Positions 9,237 through 19,343 of a stretch of DNA of 64,000 bases are shown in pieces. The notes below the pieces were generated by a model that ran no database searches, was not told the DNA's origin, and saw only the letters and a list, made by a program, of their open reading frames with translations. Where the stretch lies: NCBI GenBank assembly GCA_002813895.1, contig CP024912.1, positions 1,612,001 through 1,676,000 on the forward strand, given 5' to 3'. Source of the stretch: Cyanobacterium sp. HL-69 (GTDB taxonomy: Bacteria > Cyanobacteriota > Cyanobacteriia > Cyanobacteriales > Cyanobacteriaceae). Numbering within the stretch: position 1 is the first letter of the stretch; each line of letters begins with the position of its first letter. The translations under genes and the position numbers were made by a program.

Positions 9237-11564
9237 CTAATCCCTACCATCAAAAGATGTAGTATCTCCTGACCAGTTGAAGTTACTAATGCGGAAATTT
9301 ACTGAACCAATTTCCAAGACAGGGTTATAGCGTAAAAGAATACCATAGGCACGACGACTATATTCAAGAATATAATCGGTGCTAATGGCCTCATCGGTGT
9401 CGAGGTTAATAAAGGTTTGAAAACCAGCCCTCACAGGCCCATATACTTGTTGATTCAAGCCCACGGATAACACACGGGTATCAGCAAAACGATCAAAAAG
9501 AAATGGGGAGTTACTGTTGGCTAAACCTTGGCTATAAGTAACATTAAAACCAGTATAATCAAAGGTTTTGCGGGAAAAGTTCCCAAATTGTCCTTGTAAT
9601 CCCACACTGGCAGTTAATGAGCCTTGGGTATCTCCGTTACTGTAATAGTTACCGATGGCGGTTAAACCGTTGGTGACTGCCACAAAAGGGGTTAGGGGTG
9701 CAGGAGTATATTTCAATCCCTCGTTGGGGGTTGGAGGCAAGGCTTCACCTCTCCAAAGAAAGATATTACCATTAATTAAGGCGGCGGCTTGGGCGCGGGT
9801 AAGGTTAGTTTCATTATCAGTGCGATCGCCATTACCCAACAATTCAACCCTATCCGTATCCGCCGTAATATTTTGCAGTGAACCTTGATAAACTAAACCA
9901 TAACCACTATTTCCCAAGGGAATGTTAGGAGAAGTAATAATCGCCCCAATACTTCTTTCCACCGTCTGAAAACCTAAAGAGCCGTTAAATAACCTTTCTC
10001 TGCTGGTAAACTCCCCCGTTAAACGATAGGGGTTCGCCAAATCACCAATTTTATGGTTAAGGCTGATATTAGCCCGAAGACGATCATTAAAATTCTCCAA
10101 ATCTAATCCCGTTAGGTGGGTAGTAGAAATTAACTCTGTGCGCTCACTGAAAGTAGCATCCAACTTTACCACCAACCCATAACTAGAAGGATTGGTCAAA
10201 CCTCCATTATCTTCGGGATTAGGGATATTAGTATCTTCAATGGAATCAGGAAATAAAGCCCGTTGCACCAAAAATTGAGGAGTAATACTTAGAACAATAT
10301 CATTCTCATCATAAATATTAAAATCTCTTTCAATAAATAAACCCCCCAAATCCTCTCCATCAAAACCCACCGAGAAAAAGAAAGGACGACGACGACGAGA
10401 GCTAAAAGTAAACTGGCTAAAAAACAGAGGTAAAGAAAGAGTTTGATCTAAAACCACCCTAGCATTATCAGCACTCAAGTCATCCCGAAAAGGACTAATA
10501 TTAGTTAACCTCGCTTCACTAGCCCTCACCTCCAAATCAGGGGGGGAAAAAGGGTCATTGGTTACTCTTATATTAAAGGCTTTCCAATCCCGACCATCAA
10601 AATCAACTCTTTCGGCCTCAAATCTGAGTCGAGTAATAGTTTCATCTTCTTCGGTAACGGGAATACCCAATCGACTTTGTAAGGCTTCCAAGTCTTGCTC
10701 ACTACCCAAAAGAAGGTTTAGAGAGCCACTAGATTGTACTTGGGTAATAGGTTGATTTGCTCTGATTTGCCCAGAAAAAGGTAAAGAAGGTTGAACAATG
10801 GATGTATCTCCTATACTGACATCCTCATCAAGGGTGGGTTGAAAAATTGTTCCCCGAGCATTTTGGATGGTACCTTCATTTTGCACAAAAAAGTACTCGA
10901 AGCGATCGCCCCTTAAAAGTTGTTCTCCCCTGACAAGGGATACATCCCCTTGCGCCACAGCAATTCTCGTATCAAGATTAACGGAAACTTGATCAGCACT
11001 CAAAACCCCATTAGCAAAGCGAATCACCACATTTCCCCTTGCCGTCACAACATTATCTTGATCGGAAAATTCCTGTTCATCGGCGACAATTTCCACCACA
11101 TTAGCTAAATCATCACTGATAATAGTCGGATTCTCGTCATCAGTTTCTTGGGCTACCTGAAAAGAATCAGAGTTTTTATTAAAATCAAACTGATATTGTT
11201 CTCCTCCCCTTTCCGTGGCAACTAATCGCACCGTCTCATCATCGATAGTCAGAACCGTTGGAGAATTAGTATTTGTGGTTTGTGCCACTGTCCATGAAGA
11301 TGATTCCGAAATGGGTAAGTTTTGAAAAGGTAAATGACCTAAATCATATTCTAAATCTTGGGAAAGTAGAGGAATTTTCTGATTATTTTCCGTAATGTCC
11401 ATGGTTTCTTCGACCACAGGAGTATTCTTGTTAATGGTTGTCAACTCCTCTTGAAAATCAACATTAGCAGGGGAAAAGGCAACGAGGGAGCTAGTAAAAA
11501 TCGGAATCATCTTGGTTAATTTTCCACTAATTTTTTTTGAGAGTGAGCCATTGTTATTCAACAA
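9237..11564 (-). CDS. DUF3769 protein, LptD/OstA-like outer membrane protein
   Basis: 775 residues. The N-terminal third has an export-like hydrophobic segment (MIPIFTSSLVAFSP) and a low-complexity linker. An OstA/LptA-like stretch follows (VVTARGNVVIRFANGVLSADQVSVNLDTRIA, residues about 165-230). The remainder is rich in alternating hydrophobic/aromatic strands with Asn, Thr and Arg and ends in SVNFRISNFNW, as expected of an outer-membrane beta-barrel. This layout fits cyanobacterial DUF3769 proteins, thought to be the LptD-type lipopolysaccharide-assembly component; the role is inferred by family resemblance. The start is uncertain: TTG at 11564 or 11561, or ATG at 11510, which places a hydrophobic stretch right at the N-terminus. 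Convergent with argD. Confidence 0.82.
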   Translation of the reverse strand: MLNNNGSLSKKISGKLTKMIPIFTSSLVAFSPANVDFQEELTTINKNTPVVEETMDITENNQKIPLLSQDLEYDLGHLPFQNLPISESSSWTVAQTTNTNSPTVLTIDDETVRLVATERGGEQYQFDFNKNSDSFQVAQETDDENPTIISDDLANVVEIVADEQEFSDQDNVVTARGNVVIRFANGVLSADQVSVNLDTRIAVAQGDVSLVRGEQLLRGDRFEYFFVQNEGTIQNARGTIFQPTLDEDVSIGDTSIVQPSLPFSGQIRANQPITQVQSSGSLNLLLGSEQDLEALQSRLGIPVTEEDETITRLRFEAERVDFDGRDWKAFNIRVTNDPFSPPDLEVRASEARLTNISPFRDDLSADNARVVLDQTLSLPLFFSQFTFSSRRRRPFFFSVGFDGEDLGGLFIERDFNIYDENDIVLSITPQFLVQRALFPDSIEDTNIPNPEDNGGLTNPSSYGLVVKLDATFSERTELISTTHLTGLDLENFNDRLRANISLNHKIGDLANPYRLTGEFTSRERLFNGSLGFQTVERSIGAIITSPNIPLGNSGYGLVYQGSLQNITADTDRVELLGNGDRTDNETNLTRAQAAALINGNIFLWRGEALPPTPNEGLKYTPAPLTPFVAVTNGLTAIGNYYSNGDTQGSLTASVGLQGQFGNFSRKTFDYTGFNVTYSQGLANSNSPFLFDRFADTRVLSVGLNQQVYGPVRAGFQTFINLDTDEAISTDYILEYSRRAYGILLRYNPVLEIGSVNFRISNFNWSGDTTSFDGRD

Positions 11565-11808
11565 TATTTAATACTTTTAGCCCAAAATTTCAAGTCATAA
11601 AAAACTATGCTAAATCATTAATTGACATTTTTAATCAATTCTTTGTACTATTCTCTGTTGCCCATAACCCATTTCTTTTTGTAACAGAGCAATAATATCC
11701 CTCCTCGTCAGGTTTTCCGCAAATAATCTTAACATTTCTTGGAGAAAAAATAGGTCTAATGATAAGCTGAGTGTTGCACTAAAATTTGAGATAAAAAATA
11801 TATATCTA

Positions 11809-12846
11809 ATGAGCGATTTACCTCTTTTATTAAGGGTTGCAAGGGGAGAAAATGGCGATCGCCCTCCCGTGTGGATGATGCGTCAAGCGGGACGTTATAT
11901 GAAAGTATATAGAGATTTAAGAGATAAATATCCCAATTTTCGGGAACGCTCAGAAAATCCAGATCTTGCCATCGAAATCTCCCTACAACCTTGGAGAGCA
12001 TTTCAACCTGACGGAGTGATCATGTTTTCCGACATCCTTACACCGTTACCCGGTATGGGTATCCCCTTCGACATCATCGAAAGCAAAGGGCCTATCATCG
12101 ATCCTCCCATCCGTAGTTTAGAACAAATCGAGAATCTACGCCCCCTAGATCCCGAAGAATCATTACCCTTTATAAAAACTATTTTAAAAACCCTTCGCTC
12201 CGAAGTGGGCAACAAATCCACCGTACTAGGTTTTGTAGGCTCTCCTTGGACTTTAGCCGCCTATGCCATTGAAGGTAAAAGCTCTAAAAATTACTCCATC
12301 ATCAAGAGTATGGCGTTTTCAGAGCCTGAAATATTACATAAATTACTTGGTAAAATAGCCGATGCGATCGCCGTTTATGTGCGCTATCAAATCGACTGCG
12401 GAGCGCAAGTAGTCCAACTATTCGACTCCTGGGCAGGACAACTCAGCCCCCAAGACTATCAAATTTTTGCCCTACCCTATCAACAAAGAGTAGTAAGACA
12501 AGTAAAAGAAACCCACCCCGACACTCCCCTAATTCTCTATATCAGCGGTAGTGCTGGAGTCCTAGAAAAAATGGGTCAATCAGGAGTAGATATTGTCAGC
12601 GTTGATTGGACAGTCGATATGGCCCAAGCCAGAGCCAGACTAGGACAAGACATGAAAGTGCAAGGTAATATGGATCCAGGCACCCTATTCGGTTCCCCCG
12701 AATTTATCAAAGCTAGAGTCCATGACACCGTCAAACAAGCAGGAAACCAAGGACATATCATGAACTTAGGTCATGGTGTCTTAGTCGGTACTCCAGAAGA
12801 CCATGTTAGAGTTTTCTTTGAAACTGCCAAAAGTATCCGCTACTAA
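11809..12846 (+). CDS. hemE: Uroporphyrinogen decarboxylase
   Basis: 345 residues, full length. The enzyme decarboxylates the four acetate side chains of uroporphyrinogen III to give coproporphyrinogen III, the branch leading to haem and chlorophyll. Hallmarks are the N-terminal [20 protein letters not shown], which contains the substrate-binding Arg residues, the catalytic-Asp segment [18 protein letters not shown], the [16 protein letters not shown] motif, [12 protein letters not shown], and the C-terminal [18 protein letters not shown]. The start at ATG 11809 gives [20 protein letters not shown] as in other cyanobacteria. It is divergent from the DUF3769 gene and convergent with guaB3; a large hairpin lies in the convergent gap. 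Confidence 0.97.
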   Translation: MSDLPLLLRVARGENGDRPPVWMMRQAGRYMKVYRDLRDKYPNFRERSENPDLAIEISLQPWRAFQPDGVIMFSDILTPLPGMGIPFDIIESKGPIIDPPIRSLEQIENLRPLDPEESLPFIKTILKTLRSEVGNKSTVLGFVGSPWTLAAYAIEGKSSKNYSIIKSMAFSEPEILHKLLGKIADAIAVYVRYQIDCGAQVVQLFDSWAGQLSPQDYQIFALPYQQRVVRQVKETHPDTPLILYISGSAGVLEKMGQSGVDIVSVDWTVDMAQARARLGQDMKVQGNMDPGTLFGSPEFIKARVHDTVKQAGNQGHIMNLGHGVLVGTPEDHVRVFFETAKSIRY

Positions 12847-12863
12847 TAAAAAAACATAAGTTT

Positions 12864-12945
12864 CCTTCTCCCCTTTCAAGGGGAGATGCCGAAGGCAGAG
12901 GGGTAGAATTGGGTAAAAAAAGCCCCTCTCCCGAAAGAGAAGGGT
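12864..12945. repeat. Large GC-rich inverted repeat between hemE and guaB3
   Basis: Outer arms CCTTCTC and GAGAAGG enclose two smaller palindromes, CCCCTTTCAAGGGG and CCCCTCTCCCGAAAGAGAAGGG, with a run of seven A between them. It belongs to the same CCCCTCTCC-type interspersed family that occurs inside the restriction gene at 47.6-50.7 kb. It lies in a convergent gap and could act as a bidirectional terminator. Confidence 0.65.
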
Positions 12946-13069
12946 TACTATAAAAATTATTTATATGGATTAAGGTGCGCTGGATAAATCAAAACAATTA
13001 GGGGATATTGAAAACACCCAAAAAGCACCATTATCAACTATTCATTCTCAATTATCAATTCCCGTTAAA

Positions 13070-14233
13070 CTACTTACCCATCCCTAACTGTTGAGCCTTT
13101 TGATATACCTTACCTTCAGTCAACAGAGAAGGAGCAATAACCACCTCAACCTGTTGCATTTCCTTGATGTCCTTAGCTCCCAAAGTACCCATACTGGTTT
13201 TAAGAGCGCCCAGTAAATTGTGAGTACCATCATCTAGTTTTGCAGGACCAGTTAAAATTTCCTCAATAGTACCAGTAGTACCTACATTAATACGAGTACC
13301 ACGGGGCAACACAGGGCTAGGAGTTGCCATACCCCAGTGGAACCCACGTCCAGGAGCCTCAGCACTACGAGCAATGGGAGAACCAATCATCACCGCATCC
13401 GCACCACAGGCGATACATTTACAAATATCTCCCCCAGTGATGATACCACCATCAGCAATGATAGATACATATTTACCAGTTTCTCTGTGGAAATCATCCC
13501 TAGCCGCCGCACAATCAGCCACTGCTGTCGCTTGGGGAATACCTACCCCTAAAACACCACGGGAAGTACAAGCAGCCCCAGGTCCAATACCGACCAAGAC
13601 TCCAGCAGCCCCTGCTTTCATCAAATTCATAGCCACCTCGTAGGTAACACAGTTTCCGAGGAATACGGGCATGGGCATTTTTTCACAAAAATCAGCTAAA
13701 TCTAAAGGATCAATAGATTCAGGGGAAAGGTGTGCAGTGGATACTACCGTGGCTTGAATAAAGACAACATCTGCCCCCGCTTCAGCTACCGCATCGCCAT
13801 AATTAGCCGCCCCTGCAGGAGTTAAACTAACTGCCGCAATGCCCCCTTTTTCTTTGATTTCGCTAATTCTTTTTTTGATCAACTCAGGTTTTACAGGCTC
13901 ACTATATAATTCTTGCATTAAGCCCACAAACTCAGACTTACCCACAGAGGCAATACGGTCTAAAATAGGGTTAGGATCTTCGTAACGGGTTTGAATGCCT
14001 TCAAGATTAAGCACTCCCATAGATCCTAATTCGGAGAGTAACACTGCCATTTTTACGTCAACTACACCATCCATGGCACTGGCAATAATGGGAATTTCTC
14101 TTTCAATGCCCCCTAATTCTACTTTTGTATCTGCTAATATAGGGTCTAGGGTTCTCATCCCCGGTACTAAGGCGATTTCATCTATACCGTAAGCTCGACG
14201 AGCTGTTTTTCCACGACCAATTGCGATTTCCAC
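13070..14233 (-). CDS. guaB3: GuaB3 family IMP dehydrogenase-related protein
   Basis: 387 residues, a TIM barrel with no CBS domains; this length and the N-terminus MEIAIGRGKTARRAYGIDE identify the GuaB3 class found in cyanobacteria and actinobacteria. The catalytic-loop motif is present as GIGPGAACTSRGVLGVGIPQ with its Cys, and IIADGGIITGGDICKCIACGADAVMIGSPIA is the phosphate-binding part. The family was long of unknown role and has been described as a GMP reductase-like enzyme in some bacteria; which reaction occurs here cannot be told from sequence alone. It stands alone, convergent with hemE and divergent from petM. Confidence 0.93.
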   Translation of the reverse strand: MEIAIGRGKTARRAYGIDEIALVPGMRTLDPILADTKVELGGIEREIPIIASAMDGVVDVKMAVLLSELGSMGVLNLEGIQTRYEDPNPILDRIASVGKSEFVGLMQELYSEPVKPELIKKRISEIKEKGGIAAVSLTPAGAANYGDAVAEAGADVVFIQATVVSTAHLSPESIDPLDLADFCEKMPMPVFLGNCVTYEVAMNLMKAGAAGVLVGIGPGAACTSRGVLGVGIPQATAVADCAAARDDFHRETGKYVSIIADGGIITGGDICKCIACGADAVMIGSPIARSAEAPGRGFHWGMATPSPVLPRGTRINVGTTGTIEEILTGPAKLDDGTHNLLGALKTSMGTLGAKDIKEMQQVEVVIAPSLLTEGKVYQKAQQLGMGK

Positions 14234-14474
14234 TTTAATATTTATATTTTCTGCTATAAGTTATTTGCTTAGATTATCAAATTTTGACATCTTTAGGCAA
14301 GATAGGAATAATGGACGATGAGGAGTTATTAATTTTGTTGTGTTGAGTGATCAATATCATTGGTTTTTTTGTGAGTTTAGCGATTACTATGGAGCTTTAA
14401 TTTTCCTAGGGTAAAGGGTTAGGATATAATTGTTGAGATAAATAAGTTAATAATTAATCAGGAGATATTAGATC

Positions 14475-14585
14475 ATGACTGCTGAAAGTATGTTGTTTGG
14501 TGGGGCAATTCTTTGTTTTAGTGTTGTATTAGTAGGTTTGGCTTGGGGCTTTTTGCTTTTAAAAATTACTGGAGAAGCTGAATAA
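14475..14585 (+). CDS. petM: Cytochrome b6f complex subunit 7 (PetM)
   Basis: 36 residues beginning [20 protein letters not shown], with one membrane helix (about residues 8-29) and a short acidic tail ITGEAE. This matches cyanobacterial PetM, a single-helix small subunit at the edge of the cytochrome b6f complex in the thylakoid membrane. Length and both termini fit the family closely. It has its own gene with an AGGAG Shine-Dalgarno at 14460-14464, 10 bases before the ATG at 14475. It is upstream of, but 56 bases apart from, the epimerase gene. Confidence 0.95.
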   Translation: MTAESMLFGGAILCFSVVLVGLAWGFLLLKITGEAE

Positions 14586-14641
14586 TATTAGGCTTGGTTG
14601 GGTGTTAGGTTATTTTTGCTTATATAAAATAAAAAGTTTTT

Positions 14642-15559
14642 ATGAAAATTGCTATTACCGGCGCCACGGGATTTGTGGGCAAAGAGTTGGTTAAAAAACT
14701 GGCGGTAAATCACCAAATTGTTGTTCTAACCCGTAATGTTGATAAGGCAAGATCGGTTTTTCCTAGCAACTTACAATCTAATTTGGAATATGTCAGTTAT
14801 ACCCCCAAACAGTCTGGAGATTGGCAAAAACAACTTGATGGTTGTGATGGGGTGGTTAATTTGGCAGGGGCTCCCATCGCTGAAAGATGGAATCCTAGTT
14901 ATAAACAAGAAATTTTTGATAGTCGTCAGCTAGGTACGAGAAATATTGTTGAGGGTATCGAATCTTGTGAGCAAAAACCTTCTTTTCTTATTAATGCTTC
15001 GGCGATAGGTTTTTATGGTACTAGCGAAACGGATACCTACACTGAAATTAGTCCTGCGGGGGATGATTTTTTGGCGAAGGTATGTGTGGCATGGGAGGAG
15101 GAAGCCCAGAAGGTGAAGGAAGCGGATGTGCGTTTAGTTATCTTTCGTCTTGGTATTGTTTTGGGAGATGGCGGCGCTTTGGCTAAAATGATTCCTCCTT
15201 TTAAAATTTTTGCAGGGGGCCCCATTGGAGAAGGAAAACAGTGGTTTTCTTGGGTTCATATCGATGATTTGGTTAATTTATTGGTAAAGGCGATCGCCGA
15301 TAGTAGTATCGAAGGAACTTTTAATGCTACTGCTCCTTATCCTGTGACGATGACTCAATTGTGCAGTACTTTAGGGGAGGTGATGAATCGTCCCTCATGG
15401 TTGCCTGTTCCTGGTTTTGCCCTCGAATTACTATTGGGAGACGGAGCGAAAGTGGTATTGGAAGGACAAAAGGTATTACCAGAAAAAACCATGGAGACAA
15501 TGGGCTATAACTTCCAATATGCTGATCTCAAACCTGCTCTAAAGGACATTGTTGATTAA
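14642..15559 (+). CDS. TIGR01777 family NAD(P)-binding epimerase (SulA-like)
   Basis: 305 residues. An N-terminal Rossmann motif GATGFVGKELVKKL is followed by VVNLAGAPIAERWNPSYKQEI, the INASAIGFYGTSETD segment and a C-terminal DUF1731-like part (NRPSWLPVPGFALELLLGDGAKVVLEGQKVLPEKTMETMGYNF is the family's end). These define the TIGR01777 branch of extended short-chain dehydrogenases, often annotated as a cell-division inhibitor SulA homologue or nucleotide-sugar epimerase. The plastid and cyanobacterial homologue affects division in published work; substrate is unknown. The Ser/Tyr catalytic pair appears in SAIGFYG. It lies between petM and tkt in the same direction, but intergenic gaps suggest separate units. 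Confidence 0.9.
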   Translation: MKIAITGATGFVGKELVKKLAVNHQIVVLTRNVDKARSVFPSNLQSNLEYVSYTPKQSGDWQKQLDGCDGVVNLAGAPIAERWNPSYKQEIFDSRQLGTRNIVEGIESCEQKPSFLINASAIGFYGTSETDTYTEISPAGDDFLAKVCVAWEEEAQKVKEADVRLVIFRLGIVLGDGGALAKMIPPFKIFAGGPIGEGKQWFSWVHIDDLVNLLVKAIADSSIEGTFNATAPYPVTMTQLCSTLGEVMNRPSWLPVPGFALELLLGDGAKVVLEGQKVLPEKTMETMGYNFQYADLKPALKDIVD

Positions 15560-15601
15560 TCAATAATTATCAAAAAATAACAAGTTACGGATATTAAGTG
15601 A

Positions 15602-15650
15602 CAGAACAAAAATGGGGAAATCATTGCCTATCAATCATTCCCCGTTCTTT
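15602..15650 (+). terminator. Probable terminator after the epimerase gene
   Basis: GGGGAA/TTCCCC stem with an 18-base loop, extended by AGAAC/GTTCT and followed by TTTC. A smaller TTTCCCTTCGGGAAAA hairpin comes directly after. Confidence 0.55.
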
Positions 15651-15783
15651 CCCTTCGGGAAAACATCTTTTCGACAACTGTATATAATTGTTGTGGCGAA
15701 AACTTGCGATCTCTGCTAAACAATGAGAAGATAAACGGTAAATTCTCTAACAATTTTTATTAAATCTAGTAAAAAAAATAATT

Positions 15784-17796
15784 ATGGTGGTTGCAACCCA
15801 ATCTATTCAAGAACTTTGCGTTAACGCAATTCGTTTTCTCTCCATTGATGGGGTAGAAAAAGCAAAATCTGGACACCCCGGTTTACCTATGGGAGCCGCT
15901 CCTATGGCTTTTGTGCTATGGGATCAATTCATGAAGTTTAACCCTAAAAATCCTCAATGGATTAACCGCGATCGCTTCGTACTTTCTGCGGGTCATGGCT
16001 CTATGCTTCAATATTCTTTGTTGCACCTATACGGTTATGATAGCGTAACTATCGAAGATATTAAACAATTTCGTCAGTGGAAATCCAGAACTCCTGGACA
16101 CCCTGAAAACTTCGTAACTGCAGGGATTGAAGTTACTACAGGCCCTTTGGGTCAAGGTATTGCCAATGGTGTTGGTTTAGCCCTTGCTGAAGCTCATTTG
16201 GCTGCTAAATACAACAAACCCGACTGTACTCTCATTGACCATTACACCTATGTAATCATGGGTGATGGTTGTAATATGGAAGGTATTTCTGGGGAAGCGG
16301 CCTCTATCGCTGGTCACTGGGGCTTAGGTAAACTCATCGCTTTATATGATGATAACCACATCTCCATTGATGGTTCTACCGACATCGCTTTCACCGAAGA
16401 TGTTTCCAAGCGTTTTGAGGCTTACGGTTGGCATGTTCTCCATGTGGAAAATGGTAATAGTGATTTAGATGCGATCGCAAAGGCGATCGAAGAAGCAAAA
16501 TCTGTCACCGACAAACCTACTATGATCAAAGTAACCACCACCATCGGTTATGGTTCTCCCAAAAAAGCCAATACCGCAGGGGTACACGGTGCCGCTTTAG
16601 GTGGTGATGAAGTAGATGCAACCCGTAAAAACCTCGGTTGGAATTACGAACCTTTTGTCGTTCCCCAAGATGCTTATGATCATTTCAAAAAAGCTGGAGA
16701 AAAAGGTGCTGATTTAGAAGCCCAGTGGAATGAAACCCTCGCTACCTACAAATCAAAATACCCCACCGAAGCCAAGGAATTTGAAACCATCACCTCGGGT
16801 AAACTTCCCGAAAATTGGGCAGATTGTCTTCCTACCTACACCCCCGAAGATAAAGCCTTGGCTAGTCGTAAACACTCTGAAATTTGTTTAAATGCTATTT
16901 CTGAAGTATTACCTCAGTTAGTAGGTGGTTCTGCGGATTTAACTCACTCCAACTTAACTCAATTAAAAATCTCTGGTGATTTCCAAAAAGGTGCTTACGA
17001 AAATCGTAACATCCACTTTGGAGTTAGGGAACACGCCATGGGTGCCATCTGTAACGGTATTGCCCTTCACAACACAGGTTTAATTCCTTACGGTGCTACT
17101 TTCTTGGTATTCACTGACTACATGAGAAACTCCATCCGTCTTTCTGCCCTTTCCGAAGCACAGGCTATCTGGGTAATGACTCACGATTCTATCGCTTTGG
17201 GTGAAGATGGTCCTACTCACCAGCCCGTTGAACACGTTGCCTCTTTACGTTTAATCCCTGATTTAATGGTATTCCGTCCTGCAGATGGTAACGAAACTTC
17301 TGGGGCGTACAAAGTGGCGATCGAAACCAAGAAAACCCCTTCCCTCATGGCCTTAACCCGTCAAGGTTTACCTAACCTCGCAGGTTCTTCCATCGAAGGA
17401 GTAGCCAAAGGCGGTTATGTGGTAGCCTGTGGTTTCCCCCCCGAAGAATTAGATTTAATCCTCATCGGTACTGGTAGCGAAGTTTCTCTTTGTGTGGATG
17501 CCGCCGAGAAACTAAAATCAGAAGGCTTGAAAGTTCGTGTGGTTTCCATGCCTTGTGTAGAACTATTCGACAAACAAAGCGACGAGTACAAAGAATCTGT
17601 ATTACCCAAAGCCATCAGAAAACGTATTTCCGTTGAAGCTGGTACTACTTTTGGTTGGGAACGTTTTGTAGGTGATGAAGGATTATGTATCGGTGTCAAC
17701 ACCTATGGTGCATCTGCTCCTGGTGGAGTTGTCATGGAAAAATTTGGTTTCACTGTTGATAATGTTGTTGCTAAAGCTAAATCTATCCTTGGTTAA
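15784..17796 (+). CDS. tkt: Transketolase
   Basis: 670 residues, full length. Thiamine-diphosphate-dependent transfer of two-carbon units in the Calvin cycle and pentose phosphate pathway. Domains in order: pyrophosphate-binding domain with [21 protein letters not shown] and the Mg/ThDP motif [20 protein letters not shown]; pyrimidine domain with [17 protein letters not shown] (catalytic Glu) and [22 protein letters not shown]-terminal domain with [15 protein letters not shown]. The ATG at 15784 gives [20 protein letters not shown], usual for cyanobacteria. Codon use is strongly biased (frequent GGT, AAC, GAA), consistent with high expression. A strong terminator follows. Confidence 0.98.
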   Translation: MVVATQSIQELCVNAIRFLSIDGVEKAKSGHPGLPMGAAPMAFVLWDQFMKFNPKNPQWINRDRFVLSAGHGSMLQYSLLHLYGYDSVTIEDIKQFRQWKSRTPGHPENFVTAGIEVTTGPLGQGIANGVGLALAEAHLAAKYNKPDCTLIDHYTYVIMGDGCNMEGISGEAASIAGHWGLGKLIALYDDNHISIDGSTDIAFTEDVSKRFEAYGWHVLHVENGNSDLDAIAKAIEEAKSVTDKPTMIKVTTTIGYGSPKKANTAGVHGAALGGDEVDATRKNLGWNYEPFVVPQDAYDHFKKAGEKGADLEAQWNETLATYKSKYPTEAKEFETITSGKLPENWADCLPTYTPEDKALASRKHSEICLNAISEVLPQLVGGSADLTHSNLTQLKISGDFQKGAYENRNIHFGVREHAMGAICNGIALHNTGLIPYGATFLVFTDYMRNSIRLSALSEAQAIWVMTHDSIALGEDGPTHQPVEHVASLRLIPDLMVFRPADGNETSGAYKVAIETKKTPSLMALTRQGLPNLAGSSIEGVAKGGYVVACGFPPEELDLILIGTGSEVSLCVDAAEKLKSEGLKVRVVSMPCVELFDKQSDEYKESVLPKAIRKRISVEAGTTFGWERFVGDEGLCIGVNTYGASAPGGVVMEKFGFTVDNVVAKAKSILG

Positions 17797-17820
17797 TTTC
17801 TGTTAACTGATTAATTTTTT

Positions 17821-17876
17821 AAGTCACTAAGGGCAAAATTGACTATGATAAGTTAAAAGCCTTTAGTGACTTTTTT
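17821..17876 (+). terminator. Transketolase terminator
   Basis: Long stem AAGTCACTAAGGGC/GCCTTTAGTGACTT with one wobble and a 27-base loop, ending in TTTTTT. It also separates tkt from the low-GC glycosyltransferase gene. Confidence 0.88.
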
Positions 17877-17900
17877 GCTGATATAAAATATTACTTAATA

Positions 17901-19019
17901 ATGGTAGATAAAAAAAAGATTGCAGTTTACGCTCCTTACTTTGCAGGGGGCGGAGCAGAAGCAGTAGAACTAGGAATAGTAGATGCTTTACAATATGATT
18001 ATGAAGTAACTATATTCACTTTTGTAGATGTAAATATTAATAAGTTAAATCAATTTTATAGCACTAATATTATTCAGAATAATATAAAAATAAATTATAT
18101 CTTATCCTATCCTTTAGCTAAATTTCTTAGTTATTTATCATCAAATAATAATTTTTTTAGATCTTTGATACTGTATTCTGTCATTGCAAAAATGAAGTAT
18201 GAAAAAAATAACTATGATCTTCTATTTTCAGGATACAATGCGGTTGACTTAGGAAAAAAAGGAATTCAATATTTACATTGGGTTAAGGTAGTTGAAGATC
18301 AAAATAAATTTTTGTCTAAAATATTTAGATTTTCCAAACAACAAATAAAAGAAAATATTTCTATTACCAATTCTAATTTTACTGCCGATGCAGTAAAAGA
18401 AGTATACGGCTTAGATTCAACGGTTATTTATCCTTGCGTTATGCTCGAAGACTCACAGATTCCTTGGGAAGAAAAAGAAAATGCATTTATTTGTAGTGGG
18501 CGTTTAGTAATGGAAAAAGCACCTCATCGAGCCTTAAATATGCTTAAAGAAGTAAGACAAAAAGGTTTTAATATCAAGTTATATTTGACTGGGGGAACAA
18601 GCAGTGTTTATAAAAGCAAATATTATCGTTTTTTAAAGAAAGTAGTGAAAGAAAATAGTGATTGGGTAACTTTATATGAGAATTTAAGTTATCAGGAATA
18701 TACTCAAGTTTTGAATAAGTGTAAGTATGGTATTCATTTTAAATTTGAACCTTTTGGTATCTCGGTGGCAGAAATGATGAAAGCGGGAGCAATTCCTTTT
18801 GTTAAAAGCAGAGGAGGACAAATGGAAATTGTAGGATTAGAGAATACGGAGTTATTTTTTGAGAAGGAGAAAGATGGTGTGAAAAAAATTATTAATGTCC
18901 TTAAAAGTCAGGAAAAAAAAGATAGATTAAGGAGTATATTGGACGGTCGAAAAAATTTATTTTCACAGGAAAAGTTTTATCGAGATATTAAAAATTTTGT
19001 AGATAGTTTTTTCGTTTAA
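17901..19019 (+). CDS. Glycosyltransferase, GT4-like
   Basis: 372 residues. The N-terminal KKIAVYAPYFAGGGAEAVEL is the acceptor-side Gly-rich loop of GT-B fold enzymes. The second half has FICSGRLVMEKAPHRALNML, the nucleotide-sugar domain start, and KFEPFGISVAEMMKAGAIPFVKSRGGQMEIV, the E-x7-E region of family 4. This fits sugar transfer in exopolysaccharide or glycolipid assembly, but donor and acceptor cannot be named. Codon use is much more AT-rich than neighbouring tkt, and no other polysaccharide genes are adjacent, suggesting acquisition or relaxed selection. No membrane span is evident. Confidence 0.85.
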   Translation: MVDKKKIAVYAPYFAGGGAEAVELGIVDALQYDYEVTIFTFVDVNINKLNQFYSTNIIQNNIKINYILSYPLAKFLSYLSSNNNFFRSLILYSVIAKMKYEKNNYDLLFSGYNAVDLGKKGIQYLHWVKVVEDQNKFLSKIFRFSKQQIKENISITNSNFTADAVKEVYGLDSTVIYPCVMLEDSQIPWEEKENAFICSGRLVMEKAPHRALNMLKEVRQKGFNIKLYLTGGTSSVYKSKYYRFLKKVVKENSDWVTLYENLSYQEYTQVLNKCKYGIHFKFEPFGISVAEMMKAGAIPFVKSRGGQMEIVGLENTELFFEKEKDGVKKIINVLKSQEKKDRLRSILDGRKNLFSQEKFYRDIKNFVDSFFV

Positions 19020-19049
19020 CCAACAATCTTGAGAATGAGGATGTGATAA

Positions 19050-19087
19050 TACGGACTATCATAAATTATACGGACTATCATAAATTA
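19050..19087. repeat. Perfect tandem duplication of 19 nt
   Basis: TACGGACTATCATAAATTA at 19050-19068 is repeated without a gap at 19069-19087. It lies about 260 bases before the CP12 start. It could be a recent slippage duplication or paired binding sites. Confidence 0.9.
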
Positions 19088-19180
19088 CCTGAATAAAGTT
19101 TTTGAAATGCTATTTTATCAATGGCATTATTGCTGTATTTGCGATAAACCTAAGTAAGTAGGCATAATTAAATCGATTTA

Positions 19181-19201
19181 GGCAAGGGGTTTAAACCCTT
19201 T
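19181..19201. repeat. GGCAAGGGG palindrome family, degenerate copy
   Basis: GGCAAGGGGTTTAAACCCTTT, an imperfect palindrome of the same family as those at 41989, 60167 and 63038. Confidence 0.65.
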
Positions 19202-19343
19202 ATTTATAAAAGTCTTAACAGCCTAAAATACTATCTTTGATTCTTTCTAGGAGTGTGTCACCGTAGTAGAATTATCCCTATAACAAAGATCTTAATTCTG
19301 TTATAAGCTATAAAGGTATAAGAAAATCATAAGGTATTAAACT

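Larger units (their letters stand above)
19020..19343. other. 324-base intergenic region upstream of CP12
   Basis: Holds a perfect tandem 19-nt repeat (19050-19087) and a degenerate copy of the GGCAAGGGG palindrome family (19181-19201). The CP12 promoter must be here. No protein or RNA gene was recognised. Confidence 0.6.
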
